A DNA stretch of 64,000 nt from Bog-1181 sp964565765 (GCA_964565765.1 CAZMGF010000006.1:16887-80886), one strand, 5' to 3'. Counted from the stretch's first letter, positions 7,394 to 16,226 are shown. Notes: generated by a model from the letters alone, not told the origin. Made by a program: numbers and translations.

Positions 7394-8560
7394 ATGAAGT
7401 ATGTAATCATCGGCAACGGCGCGGCGGGTATTGCGGCGGCAGAGGCCATAAGGAAAAGGGACGCGTCGGGCAGCATAACAATATTGAACGGCGAAAGGTA
7501 TTACCACTATTCCAGGCCCAGGGTCATAGAGTTTTTATCCGGAAAAACCTCGCTGGAACAGATTACAATAAAAGATTCAGGTTTTTACGAGCAGAACAGA
7601 ATACGCCTTGTAATGCTTGTCAATGTGACGGCCATTGATACCGCAAAAAAGATTATCCATATTGAGGGCGGCATAGAAGAGGCTTACGACAAACTAATTA
7701 TAGCAGCCGGGGCAAATTCATTCCTTCCTCCGGTTGCGGGTTCGGATAATCCGGGAGTATTTACATTAAGGACCATTGACGACGCAAAGGCTATAATGGA
7801 ATACGCAAAGGGCAAAAGTGAGGCCGTTGTAATAGGCGGCGGGCTGCTCGGCATCGAGGCTGCGGTTTCACTGACCGCCTTCGGCCTTAAAGTCACAATA
7901 GTCGAAGTCTTTGACAGGCTCCTGCCAAGGCAGCTTGACGCCGAAGGCGCGGCTATGCTGCAGGGGCTGCTTGAACAAAAGAAATTATCCTTTTTGCTGC
8001 CGAGGCAGACGCAGTCAATAACCGTGGAAAACGGGGGCAAACTGAAAACATCATTTGGCGATAAGACATCAATTTCCACAGATGTAATACTTTTTTCAGC
8101 GGGCATAAGGTGCAATCTTAAAATAGCCGAAGGATCAGGGGTTGAAATTGGCAGGGGTATTAAAGTTAATAATTTTATGGAGACAAACGCCACGGATGTT
8201 TACGCGGCCGGTGATATAGCCGAACATAACGGGGCAGTTTATGGTTTGTGGCCTGCCTCAAGGGAACAGGGGGCGGCCGCCGGTGAAAACGCGGCCGGCG
8301 GAAGAGTGGAGTATAAAGGTTCGGTTTTATCCACAAGGCTTAAAGTAGCCGGAGTTGAAGTTGGATCCCTTGGAGTGACCGAGTTAAAAGACGGAATAGA
8401 AGCTGTTTCTAAAAAAGACGGTTCCAGCCTGAAAAAATTATTTATAAAGGATAAAAAGATAGCGGGAGCAATACTTATAGGCGACATTTCAAAATATCAG
8501 GCCATACAGGAGCTAATAAAAAAAGGAGAAACCATAAACGACGCGGCTTCATTGATCTGA
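7394..8560 (+). CDS. FAD/NAD(P)-dependent oxidoreductase (NADH:rubredoxin reductase-like)
   Basis: A 388-residue flavoprotein of the pyridine nucleotide-disulfide oxidoreductase class. The FAD motif is GNGAAG (7-12), the NAD(P) motif is GGGLLG (148-153), and the second FAD motif VYAAGDIAEH lies near residue 271. It lacks the redox-active CxxxxC of glutathione reductases, as in NADH:rubredoxin or nitrite reductase-type enzymes. I start at ATG 7394 because AATGGAGGAAAA supplies the ribosome site, while an upstream in-frame TTG (7370) lies before that site. A TATAAT at 7353-7358 is a plausible -10. It could feed electrons to the rubredoxin at 49689 and the O2 scavengers at 11806-14445, which is an inference. 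Confidence 0.85.
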   Translation: MKYVIIGNGAAGIAAAEAIRKRDASGSITILNGERYYHYSRPRVIEFLSGKTSLEQITIKDSGFYEQNRIRLVMLVNVTAIDTAKKIIHIEGGIEEAYDKLIIAAGANSFLPPVAGSDNPGVFTLRTIDDAKAIMEYAKGKSEAVVIGGGLLGIEAAVSLTAFGLKVTIVEVFDRLLPRQLDAEGAAMLQGLLEQKKLSFLLPRQTQSITVENGGKLKTSFGDKTSISTDVILFSAGIRCNLKIAEGSGVEIGRGIKVNNFMETNATDVYAAGDIAEHNGAVYGLWPASREQGAAAGENAAGGRVEYKGSVLSTRLKVAGVEVGSLGVTELKDGIEAVSKKDGSSLKKLFIKDKKIAGAILIGDISKYQAIQELIKKGETINDAASLI

Positions 8561-8610
8561 CAATTTATAGGGGTAGTAAAATATAAGGGGAAAGAGCGGT
8601 GATATGAGGG

Positions 8611-9372
8611 ATGCCGTATTACATTTTGCTTGCGGACGATGACGCTGAATTCCGGGGGGAGTTCAGCGATGCTTTCGGCGAATACGGGGTTATCCAGGCT
8701 GAGAGCGGGGAAAAAGCTCTGAAAATTCTGGAAAAGCCAAACGAAGTTGATATTGTAATAATGGACGTAATGATGCCGGGTTTGAAAGGCACGGAAGCAC
8801 TCGCAAAGATAAAGGAGAAAAGGCCGGCGCTGCCGGTGATTATCCTTACCGGCCATTCATCCAAGGACATCGCGGTCGAGGCATTGAAGGCAAGAGCCGA
8901 CGACTATATCGAAAAACCCGTTAATGTGGAAGAAATCAAGGAAATAATCAGGGATACGCTGCGGAAAAAAGGGCTTGGCAGCCATGCAGATTCCGGGGAT
9001 ATTGAAGGCAAGATTGCCAGAGTAAAAGACCTCATCCGCCACAACTGCGACAAAAAAACAACACTTGAAGACGCCTCGGCTCTTGTTGGTTTGAGCCCGA
9101 AATACCTTTCCAGGGTCTTTGCGGAAAAAACAGGTAAATCTTTCATTGATTTCAAGGTGGCCGAGAAAATCAGGTACGCTCAAAAACTGTTAAAATCAGG
9201 ATACAACATAAACCAGACTTCCGAAAAAACAGGTTATGAAAACGCCGAATCTTTCATAAGGGCCTTTAAGAAAGAAAGACGGGTAACTCCTTCCATATAT
9301 AAAAAAAACCTGGAAAAGAAAAGGGGCGCCTCCGGTGGCAGGAAAAGCAAGCGCAAAAAAAAGCGCGTTTAA
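8611..9372 (+). CDS. Response regulator with AraC-type DNA-binding output
   Basis: A 253-residue transcription factor. The receiver domain (~1-120) has the acidic pocket DDD (9-11), the phosphoacceptor Asp52 in IVIMDVMMPG, Thr80 and Lys102 in EKPVN. An AraC/XylS helix-turn-helix domain follows (~133-232) with the two recognition helices around LSPKYLSRVFAEKTG and TGYENAESFIRAFKK. The last 20 residues are Lys/Arg-rich. It overlaps the downstream histidine kinase gene by 38 bp, which makes that kinase its likely partner. Targets are not evident from the sequence. Confidence 0.92.
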   Translation: MPYYILLADDDAEFRGEFSDAFGEYGVIQAESGEKALKILEKPNEVDIVIMDVMMPGLKGTEALAKIKEKRPALPVIILTGHSSKDIAVEALKARADDYIEKPVNVEEIKEIIRDTLRKKGLGSHADSGDIEGKIARVKDLIRHNCDKKTTLEDASALVGLSPKYLSRVFAEKTGKSFIDFKVAEKIRYAQKLLKSGYNINQTSEKTGYENAESFIRAFKKERRVTPSIYKKNLEKKRGASGGRKSKRKKKRV

Positions 9373-11059
9373 AAAAATTCTGAGGCAGGAGGCGCAAAAG
9401 CGCAGAAAGATACAGGAAAAAGTATCCCTTTCAAACCTCATGCTTAAGCTGTCGGGATCATCGGTGGGAACCGGTGAATATTTAAGCGCGGTAAACATGG
9501 CAACAGGGTCGATTTCCGGATGCTCAAGCACAGGCATAAGGTTCGCCGGCGCGGTTACAGAAAGTTTTTTTGCGGCGCAGCAGGGTTTTGGCGCGGAGCA
9601 GACAGCCGGGCTGGGCAAGATAAACACGGCAGGCGGCGCCAGGAAAATTAAAGTAAGAAATTTTTTTATAAACAGAATGAAAAATATCAAAGATTTAAGG
9701 TATGGATCATTTTTTACGGGCAACTCCGGCGCCATGGGCGGCGGTTTTAGGGCCGGAGCCGCCGGAAACGCGATATTAAAATTTTTTAGGCGTAATTTCA
9801 TGTCATTTTGTTTTGTACCTGTAATGTACAGGGGGGTCATAACGGCCTATATTGTCGCCGCTGATGAAAAAGAAGGACTGCTTGACATTCAAAAAATTAA
9901 ACTCCTTGAATGGATATCCCCCATGATAGGCGAAGGTATTGAAAAATTCAGCAGGGAAAGCGAGGCAAAGCGCGGCAGGGAATTGCTTGAAAAAATGTTT
10001 TCCATAACCAGCCGCAGGATAGCTTATATGGACAGGGACTTTAATTATCTAAAGGTCAACGAAACATACGCGGATTCCACCGGCACAAGCCCGGAAAAAC
10101 TTGAGGGTAAAAATCATTTTCAGATATTTCCCGGCGTAAAAAACCTGAGTGTTTTTAAGGGTGTTGTCGAGGAAGGCGAGCCCTATTATGTTTACGGCCG
10201 GCCATTTGACTTTCCGGGAATTCCGGAAAATCAGCCGGCGCTCTGGGACTGGACCATAGAGCCGATAAAAAACGGTTCATACGAGGTGGAAGGCATACTT
10301 CTCACGCTGACTGACGCTACACGCAGGATAAGGACCCAGGATAAACTATTTGAGGCGCAAAAAGAGCTCTTAAGAAACAAAAGGCTCGCCGATATCGGAA
10401 TGCTGGCGGCAACAGTCGCGCACGAGCTTAAAAATCCTCTATCGGTAATAAATGCGGCCGCATATAATATAAGGAAAGCTTCAAATGACGCATCTGTCGG
10501 CCGCCGTCTTGAAACAATTGAAAAAAAGGTTTCCGAATCCACAGAAATAATAGACAACATGCTGTCATATGCTTCCATAAGGCCGCCACGGTATTCAAAA
10601 TTCAGCCTGTGCTGGCTGTTAAACGACTGCGTTAAAAACGCAAAAAAAAGGTCCGGAAAAGACGGGGTCAAAATCGAAAAAAAGACTTCAGGCATAAAAA
10701 AAAGGCTAATTGAGGCGGACCAGCTGCAGATACGTGAAGTCATTTGCAATATATTGAATAATGCTTTTCAGGCCGTAAACGGAAAAGATGGAAAGATAAC
10801 AGTTGCGGCGGCGGAAAAGAACGGGTTTTTTGAGATAGATATAACGGACAACGGTGTTGGGATTGACGAAGCAGGGCTTAAGCGCATATTCACCCCTTTT
10901 TACACAAGCAAGGCGAATGGGACCGGGCTGGGGCTCTCCGTATGCAGGGAGATAGTTAATTTACACAACGGCAAAATATACGCGAAAAGCACAAAAAATA
11001 AGGGGGCATCATTTTTTGTAAACTTGCCGGCAAAAAGATTTCCGCCGCCGGCCTTATAA
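9335..11059 (+). CDS. Sensor histidine kinase (GAF-like, PAS, HisKA, HATPase)
   Basis: A 574-residue soluble kinase with no clear membrane helices. The N-terminal ~40-200 region resembles a GAF domain rich in small residues. A PAS-like domain follows at ~220-335 (YMDRDFNYLKVNETYADSTG). The dimerisation domain holds phosphoacceptor His363 in TVAHELKNPLS, and the ATPase domain has the N box (NILNNAFQAV), G1 (DNGVGID) and G2 (GTGLGLSVCREIV). It starts at GTG 9335, inside the 3' end of the response regulator gene. It is probably a cytoplasmic sensor of a small ligand, gas or redox state. Which signal is not visible. Confidence 0.9.
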   Translation: MAGKASAKKSAFKKILRQEAQKRRKIQEKVSLSNLMLKLSGSSVGTGEYLSAVNMATGSISGCSSTGIRFAGAVTESFFAAQQGFGAEQTAGLGKINTAGGARKIKVRNFFINRMKNIKDLRYGSFFTGNSGAMGGGFRAGAAGNAILKFFRRNFMSFCFVPVMYRGVITAYIVAADEKEGLLDIQKIKLLEWISPMIGEGIEKFSRESEAKRGRELLEKMFSITSRRIAYMDRDFNYLKVNETYADSTGTSPEKLEGKNHFQIFPGVKNLSVFKGVVEEGEPYYVYGRPFDFPGIPENQPALWDWTIEPIKNGSYEVEGILLTLTDATRRIRTQDKLFEAQKELLRNKRLADIGMLAATVAHELKNPLSVINAAAYNIRKASNDASVGRRLETIEKKVSESTEIIDNMLSYASIRPPRYSKFSLCWLLNDCVKNAKKRSGKDGVKIEKKTSGIKKRLIEADQLQIREVICNILNNAFQAVNGKDGKITVAAAEKNGFFEIDITDNGVGIDEAGLKRIFTPFYTSKANGTGLGLSVCREIVNLHNGKIYAKSTKNKGASFFVNLPAKRFPPPAL

Positions 11060-11217
11060 TTCCAGGCGAAGACAGGCTAAAAAAAGGTCGGAAAAAAATA
11101 TAATCAAGGGGTTACTTTTTGGCCCTTTATGAATGATAATCTGTTTAAGGAGCGGCGTATAAGCAGCGGAATATATGATTCTATGAAGCCGGCTGTTTTG
11201 CTATATGGCAAATCCGC

Positions 11218-11246
11218 TTGACAAAAAAAACATTATATTATAAAAT
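11218..11246 (+). promoter_or_regulatory. Promoter of the PerR-like/oxygen-defence operon
   Basis: -35 TTGACA at 11218-11223, 17 bp spacer, -10 TAAAAT at 11241-11246. It lies in a 273-bp gap that contains no convincing gene. The first gene begins at 11333 after an AAGGAG site. Confidence 0.7.
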
Positions 11247-11260
11247 TGTAATCATTACAA
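11246..11260. promoter_or_regulatory. Perfect 7-1-7 palindrome, probable PerR/Fur operator
   Basis: TTGTAATCATTACAA is an exact inverted repeat with one central base and differs from the PerR consensus TTATAATNATTATAA at only two symmetric positions. It touches the -10 element of the operon promoter, so binding should repress. A degenerate second copy, TTGTAAAAATAACAA, lies at 11263-11277. The first gene of the operon encodes a Fur-family regulator, so autoregulation is likely. Confidence 0.8.
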
Positions 11261-11332
11261 AGTTGTAAAAATAACAAAATTGTATTTTAAGGCGGCAGTT
11301 TAAGCCTGAAAATCACGCCTTAAGGAGAATAG

Positions 11333-11806
11333 ATGCAGACAAAAATTACGCCCGGAGAGGCCGGAGAAAAGCTTAAAGCAAAGGGCATCAAGCCTTCGGT
11401 CATACGAATCAGGGTGCTGCAGTATTTAATGGACAACAGGACCCATCCGGCCGCGGAAACCATCCACCGCTCCCTTTTAAAAGAAATTCCCACACTTTCA
11501 AAAACATCCATTTATAACACCTTGAAAACACTCTCTTCAAAAGGTATGATACTTGAGATCATGACACCCGAGGGCGAAGTAAGGTTTGACGGTTATCCCG
11601 ACAGGCACGCCCATTTTATGTGCTATTCCTGCGGGGAAATTCAGGATGTCGGAGTCTTCTGCCCGTCATGCAAAACGCAGGATTTGAACGGCGCGGTGGT
11701 TATGGAAGAGGCGATTTATTTAAAGGGCTACTGCACGGAATGCAATGAAAAGAAAAAATTAAAGACTGAAAAAAATCATGGACCCCTGGTCCGGAGGACA
11801 CGCTGA
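11333..11806 (+). CDS. perR: Fur-family transcriptional regulator, PerR-like
   Basis: A 157-residue Fur-family repressor. The winged helix lies at ~10-80 (TSIYNTLKTLSSKG is the recognition region). The dimerisation domain carries the regulatory metal ligands: His38, Asp86, His92, His94 and Asp105 align with the PerR set, and an Asp rather than Glu at 105 is PerR-like. Structural zinc Cys pairs are CYSC (97, 100) and CTEC (134, 137). An additional CPSC pair (110, 113) is unusual. It heads an operon of O2 and peroxide scavengers and a perfect PerR-type palindrome overlaps its promoter, so it is very likely the operon's peroxide-sensing repressor. It overlaps fprA by one base. Confidence 0.88.
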   Translation: MQTKITPGEAGEKLKAKGIKPSVIRIRVLQYLMDNRTHPAAETIHRSLLKEIPTLSKTSIYNTLKTLSSKGMILEIMTPEGEVRFDGYPDRHAHFMCYSCGEIQDVGVFCPSCKTQDLNGAVVMEEAIYLKGYCTECNEKKKLKTEKNHGPLVRRTR

Positions 11807-12987
11807 TGCCGGGAAAAAAACTCGCGGAAAATGTTTTTTACGCCGGGGCAAAACACTGGGACAGAAAATTTTTTGACGAGCTTATCCCGCTGCCCGACGG
11901 CACCACATATAATTCATATATAGTAAAGGGAAGCCTGAAGACGGCGCTTATTGACACTGTGGATCCGGCGGTCAGGGAGCAGCTTTTTGACAACCTGAAA
12001 AAAGCAGGGGTGACAAAGCTCGATTACATAGTCGCCAACCACGCCGAACAGGATCATTCAGGAAGCATCCCTTTTGTGCTTGAAAAATTTCCAGGGGCGA
12101 AAGTAGTCACAAACGAGAAGTGCGCGGCCATGCTCAGGGAATTCCTGCTTGTGAAGGAGAGCGATCTCATTATAATAAAGGACGGCGACACGCTTGAACT
12201 TGACGGCAAGACCCTGGAATTCTGCTTTACGCCCTGGGTGCACTGGCCCGAGACGATGTGCACTTATTTAAGGGAAGATTCGATTCTTTTTTCCTGCGAC
12301 TTTTTCGGCTCCCACGTGGCGGCGGCCGACCTTTTCGCGGCTGAGCATTTTTACAAACAGGCAAAGAGGTATTACGCGGAAATAATGTCGCCTTTCAGGA
12401 ACAACGTAAGGACAAATCTGGACAAACTTGGAAAATTTAAAATAGCCATGATAGCCCCTTCACACGGATACATACACATAAAGCCCGAAGGCATACTCAA
12501 TGCCTATAAGGAATGGTCCTCGGAAAATGTGAAGAACGAGGTTGTACTGGCTTATGTTTCAATGCATGAATCGGTTAAAAAAATGGCTGAGTATTTAAGG
12601 GAATCGCTCATTGACCGCGGCATTGATGTCCACTTTTTCAACCTTCAGGGTGCTGATATAGGCGAGATAGCAATACAGCTTGTGGACGCGGCCACTTTAA
12701 TAGTCGGCGCGCCCACGGTGCTTGCGGGACTGCATCCGGTGGCCATGAATGCGGTGTATATAGCCAACGCCTTAAGGCCGAAGACTAAATTTGTTTCGCT
12801 TATTTCATCCTTCAGCTGGGGGGATAAGGCAACCGACGCGGTAAAGGCGGCGCTTACAAATTTTAAGGCCGAACTTCTCGCTCCGGTGGTATCAAAGGGA
12901 TTTCCAAAGGAAAATGACCTTAAGGAGCTCGACAGGCTCGCGGATGATATAGAAAAAAAGCACCGGGAAACAGGAGTGCTGAAATAG
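11806..12987 (+). CDS. fprA: A-type flavoprotein FprA (flavo-diiron O2/NO reductase)
   Basis: A 393-residue flavo-diiron protein that reduces O2 to water (or NO to N2O) in anaerobes. The metallo-beta-lactamase domain (~1-250) holds the diiron ligands His79, Glu81, Asp83 and His84 (NHAEQDHSG), His146 (PWVHWPE), Asp165 and His220 (APSHGYIH). The flavodoxin domain (~255-393) has the FMN loops (YVSMHESVKKMA, VGAPTVLAGLHP, SSFSWGDKA). There is no C-terminal rubredoxin domain, so a separate rubredoxin must donate electrons, and the one at 49689 is a candidate. It is translationally coupled to the perR-like gene (TGATG). Confidence 0.95.
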   Translation: MPGKKLAENVFYAGAKHWDRKFFDELIPLPDGTTYNSYIVKGSLKTALIDTVDPAVREQLFDNLKKAGVTKLDYIVANHAEQDHSGSIPFVLEKFPGAKVVTNEKCAAMLREFLLVKESDLIIIKDGDTLELDGKTLEFCFTPWVHWPETMCTYLREDSILFSCDFFGSHVAAADLFAAEHFYKQAKRYYAEIMSPFRNNVRTNLDKLGKFKIAMIAPSHGYIHIKPEGILNAYKEWSSENVKNEVVLAYVSMHESVKKMAEYLRESLIDRGIDVHFFNLQGADIGEIAIQLVDAATLIVGAPTVLAGLHPVAMNAVYIANALRPKTKFVSLISSFSWGDKATDAVKAALTNFKAELLAPVVSKGFPKENDLKELDRLADDIEKKHRETGVLK

Positions 12988-13025
12988 AAAACAGCAGGGC
13001 AAAACAAAAAAATGGAGGTTAGGGC

Positions 13026-13406
13026 ATGGCAAAAAAACTCGAGGTTTACAAATGCGCGAAATGCGGTAATGTTGTTGAAGTGCTTGTAGGCGGAGACGGA
13101 GAGCTGGTATGCTGCGGGGAGCCGATGAAGCTGCTCGACGAGAAGAACAGGGAAGGCGCGGGAGAAAAACATCTTCCTGTGATTGAAGTGGTTTCAGGCG
13201 GGATAATGGTAAAAATAGGCTCGGTGCCGCATCCCATGGAAGCCGACCATTGGATACAGTTCATAGAGGTAATAAGGAAGGACGGCAAAGTCGGCAGGAA
13301 GGATTTAAATCCCGGGGACAAGCCGGAGGCGTTTTTTTCAATGACGCCTGCGGACGTTGTTTCCGTCAGGGAACTGTGCAACAAGCACGGATTGTGGGCA
13401 AAATAA
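13026..13406 (+). CDS. dfx: Desulfoferrodoxin (two-iron superoxide reductase)
   Basis: A 126-residue superoxide reductase that converts superoxide to peroxide without making O2. Domain I is a desulforedoxin with Cys10, Cys13, Cys29 and Cys30. Domain II holds the catalytic iron with His49 (in GEKHLP, next to the conserved Glu47-Lys48), His69 and His75, Cys118 and His121 (ELCNKHG). It has a GGAGG ribosome site and lies 38 bp after fprA, in the same operon. The peroxide product would be handled by the rubrerythrin and peroxiredoxin downstream. Confidence 0.96.
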   Translation: MAKKLEVYKCAKCGNVVEVLVGGDGELVCCGEPMKLLDEKNREGAGEKHLPVIEVVSGGIMVKIGSVPHPMEADHWIQFIEVIRKDGKVGRKDLNPGDKPEAFFSMTPADVVSVRELCNKHGLWAK

Positions 13407-13428
13407 TTCATAAACAAGGGGGAATAAA

Positions 13429-13848
13429 ATGGCTTCAGAAAAGCTTCTCGGAATGTTAAATGACGCAATTGCAAGGGAAATGCAGGTTATAATCCAGTAC
13501 ATGTGGCAGCACGTGATGTGGAGCGGGGTAAAAGGTTTCGCTGTAAAGGATTCCTTCAAGGAAATAGCTATCGACGAGATGAAGCATTCGGAAATGATCG
13601 CGGAGCGTCTCAATTACCTTGGAGGGGTGCCCACCACAAAACCCACAACCATCAATGTCGGCAATGACCTGAAATCCATGCTCGAGCAGGACAAGCTCGA
13701 CGAGGAAAAGGCCATTGTTATGTACAAGGAAATTATGGATGTTGCCCAGGCGGAAAAAGATTATACCACGAGGGAAATATTCGAGCACATACTTAAGGAC
13801 GAGGAAGAACACCACGACCATTTCAGCACACTGCTGGAAGGAATGTAA
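13429..13848 (+). CDS. Ferritin-like diiron protein (bacterioferritin/Dps-like)
   Basis: A 139-residue four-helix bundle of the ferritin-like superfamily. The helices carry the expected carboxylate and His ligands: REMQVIIQYMWQH in helix A, DEMKHSEMIAERLNYLGG in helix B and DEEEHHDHF in helix D. It is slightly shorter than bacterioferritin and lacks an obvious heme Met. Likely roles are iron storage or peroxide-driven iron oxidation, removing Fenton-active iron. It lies 22 bp after dfx and 21 bp before rbr in the same operon. Confidence 0.88.
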   Translation: MASEKLLGMLNDAIAREMQVIIQYMWQHVMWSGVKGFAVKDSFKEIAIDEMKHSEMIAERLNYLGGVPTTKPTTINVGNDLKSMLEQDKLDEEKAIVMYKEIMDVAQAEKDYTTREIFEHILKDEEEHHDHFSTLLEGM

Positions 13849-13869
13849 AATACAATCACGGAGGAAACT

Positions 13870-14445
13870 ATGGCAGGATTAAAAGGATCCCAGACGGAAA
13901 AAAATCTCCTCGCGTCTTTCGCGGGCGAGTCGCAGGCGAGGAACCGTTATACTTACTTCGCTTCCGCGGCAAAAAAAGAGGGTTATGAACAGATTTCCGC
14001 TTTGTTTACCGAGACTGCGGAGAACGAAAAAGAACACGCAAAAAGATTTTTTAAGTTCCTGGAAGGCGGCCCTGTGCAGATAACAGCGACATACCCGGCC
14101 GGGACAATAGCCTCTACACTTGAAAACCTTAAGGCAGCTGCCGAGGGAGAGCACGAGGAACACACTGTAATCTACCCGTCATTTGCCGAAATAGCCGAAA
14201 AAGAGGGTTTTAAGGAAGTGGCCTCAGCATTCAGGGCTATAGCAAAAGTTGAAATTGAGCATGAGAACAGGTATTCAAGGCTCATTTCAAATGTTGAGAA
14301 CGGCGAGGTTTTCAAGAGGGCGACAAAGGTAAAGTGGAAATGCAGGAACTGCGGATTTGTTTTTGAAGGGCTCGAAGCGCCGGAAAAATGCCCGGCCTGC
14401 CTCCATCCAAAGGCATATTTTGAAATCAAGGAAAGCAATTACTAA
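13870..14445 (+). CDS. rbr: Rubrerythrin
   Basis: A 191-residue peroxide reductase of anaerobes. The N-terminal diiron four-helix domain (~1-145) has the ligand motifs FAGESQARNRY, ENEKEHAKRF and KVEIEHENRY. The C-terminal rubredoxin domain has Cys158, Cys161, Cys174 and Cys177 (CRNCG, CPACLHP). It takes electrons through its own rubredoxin iron to reduce hydrogen peroxide to water. It is the last gene of the PerR-like operon, before a GC-rich hairpin. Confidence 0.96.
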   Translation: MAGLKGSQTEKNLLASFAGESQARNRYTYFASAAKKEGYEQISALFTETAENEKEHAKRFFKFLEGGPVQITATYPAGTIASTLENLKAAAEGEHEEHTVIYPSFAEIAEKEGFKEVASAFRAIAKVEIEHENRYSRLISNVENGEVFKRATKVKWKCRNCGFVFEGLEAPEKCPACLHPKAYFEIKESNY

Positions 14446-14468
14446 AAATTTCTGAATATTCAGGCACG

Positions 14469-14497
14469 GCCCGGGCCGGAAAAAAGCCCGGGCTTTA
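14469..14497 (+). terminator. Probable terminator or attenuator after rubrerythrin
   Basis: Two copies of the self-complementary GCCCGGGC (14469-14476 and 14486-14493) form a stable hairpin with an A-rich loop, followed by only a short T run. It may give partial read-through into the oxidoreductase genes downstream. Confidence 0.6.
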
Positions 14498-14523
14498 TGC
14501 CTTTAAGCTCAAGCGGGTGAAAA

Positions 14524-16206
14524 ATGGGAGCAAATGAAATCACGATAGTCCTTGCCGGAGAAGCGGGGCAGGGGATACAGTCGATTGAGACGCTTCTTGT
14601 GGACACGCTTAAAAAATGCGGGTTCAATGTTTTTGCCACAAAGGAATATATGTCGCGCGTGCGCGGCGGAATTAATTCAACAGAGATAAGCGTTTCAGAG
14701 GCGCCCGTCAGGGCGCACCGGGAAAAAATAGATATTTTAATACCGTTGGACGATCTCGCTATAGGCCATTTGAAAAAGAGAATCTCATCCTCCACATTTG
14801 TCCTGGGGGATTCAACCCGCATAAAATATGAAAAACTTATTAATATACCATTTCAGCGCATAGCCTCGGAGTTCGGCAATCCCATATATTCCAATACTGT
14901 CGCGGTCGGCACTGTGTGCGGCTGCATGGGCGTCGGCGAAGAAATACTTGACGCGGAGATAACCGCGAAGTTCGGCTCAAAAGGCGGAGATGTGGCCGAA
15001 AATAATATAAAAGCCGCCTCAAGCGGCTACGCCATAGGCAGGGAGCTGAAAAATAACGGCATCATAAATATTTCCATAAAAAAAGATCCGACTGCAGCAG
15101 GCCAGCTTTTAATGTCCGGCGCTGACGCTATTGCCATGGGCGCCATATCAGCCGGATGCGACGCGTGTTTCGCCTATCCAATGACACCGGGCTCAAGCGT
15201 ATTTACTGCCATGGCGCAGCTTGAGCACAGGGCGCAGATAGCCGTCGAGCAGGCCGAAGATGAGATAAGCGCGGTTAACATGGCTGCAGGGGCATGGTAC
15301 GCCGGCGGCAGAGCCATGGTTTCCACTTCCGGCGGCGGTTTCGCGCTCATGGTGGAAGGGCTCTCGCTTGCGGGAATGATCGAGTCGCCCCTGGTGATCC
15401 ATCTGGCGCAGAGGCCCGGGCCGGCGACAGGTTTGCCGACAAGGACGCAGCAGGGCGATTTAAACCTCGCGCTTTACGCGGGCCACGGATTTTTTCCGCG
15501 CGCCATTTACGCGCCGGGCAGCGTAAAAGAAGGCTTTGAACTCTCGGCGAAAGCATTTGAAACCGCGGATTCTTTTCAGGTGCCTGTTTTCATAATGTCG
15601 GACCAGTATTTTGTGGATTCATATTACAACGCGCCTGCCCCTGATTTTTCCGGGGAAAAATATGAAAAACATATTGTAAAAACAGGGGCGGATTATAAAA
15701 GATATTTGATTACAAAGGATGGAATTTCGCCTCGCGGCGTGCCGGGATACGGCGCGGGTTTTATATGCGCGGACTCGGACGAGCATGATGAAGAAGGAAG
15801 AATAACAGAGGACCTTGATGGTGTCAGGAACGCCATGGTTGAAAAGCGAATGAGAAAAATGGTGGCCCTGAAAGAAGCGGCGCTTGCGCCTGTAATTTCC
15901 GGGCCGAAGGATTATTCAAGGCTGATTATAAGCTGGGGTTCGAACTACAACACCATAATAGAGGCCCTTTCAATAATAAACGACGCGAAAACGGCCTTTG
16001 CCCATTTTCCACAGATGTATCCACTGCACAGGGATACGGCAGCGCTGCTTTCCATGGCAAAAGATCTGGTTATAATCGAGCAGAATGAAACAGGGCAGTT
16101 TGCGGACCTGATAAAGCTTGAAACAGGAATTGATATTAAAAAGAGAATATTAAAATACAATGGCATGCCGTTTAGCGTGGAAGAGATAGTAAAAGCTTTG
16201 AAATAA
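14524..16206 (+). CDS. 2-oxoacid:ferredoxin oxidoreductase, fused gamma-alpha subunit (KorA-like)
   Basis: A 560-residue subunit that, with the next gene, oxidatively decarboxylates a 2-oxoacid to acyl-CoA and reduces ferredoxin. The N-terminal gamma domain (~1-190) has GEAGQGIQSIE and the signature SRVRGGINSTEIS. The alpha (pyrimidine-binding) domain begins at ~195 with ADAIAMGAISAGCDACFAYP and continues through the EQAEDEISAVNMAAGAWYAG and STSGGGFALM motifs to the C-terminus. Gamma-alpha fusions are typical of KorA-type enzymes for 2-oxoglutarate and branched-chain acids. The exact substrate is not decidable. No separate delta ferredoxin subunit is present here. Confidence 0.9.
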   Translation: MGANEITIVLAGEAGQGIQSIETLLVDTLKKCGFNVFATKEYMSRVRGGINSTEISVSEAPVRAHREKIDILIPLDDLAIGHLKKRISSSTFVLGDSTRIKYEKLINIPFQRIASEFGNPIYSNTVAVGTVCGCMGVGEEILDAEITAKFGSKGGDVAENNIKAASSGYAIGRELKNNGIINISIKKDPTAAGQLLMSGADAIAMGAISAGCDACFAYPMTPGSSVFTAMAQLEHRAQIAVEQAEDEISAVNMAAGAWYAGGRAMVSTSGGGFALMVEGLSLAGMIESPLVIHLAQRPGPATGLPTRTQQGDLNLALYAGHGFFPRAIYAPGSVKEGFELSAKAFETADSFQVPVFIMSDQYFVDSYYNAPAPDFSGEKYEKHIVKTGADYKRYLITKDGISPRGVPGYGAGFICADSDEHDEEGRITEDLDGVRNAMVEKRMRKMVALKEAALAPVISGPKDYSRLIISWGSNYNTIIEALSIINDAKTAFAHFPQMYPLHRDTAALLSMAKDLVIIEQNETGQFADLIKLETGIDIKKRILKYNGMPFSVEEIVKALK

Positions 16207-16226
16207 TGATGGGTTTAAAATAGGAC

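Noticed and set aside
11129..11221. Small ORF of 30 residues upstream of the PerR-like gene
   Set aside because: No ribosome site at proper spacing, and its stop lies inside the operon's -35 box.
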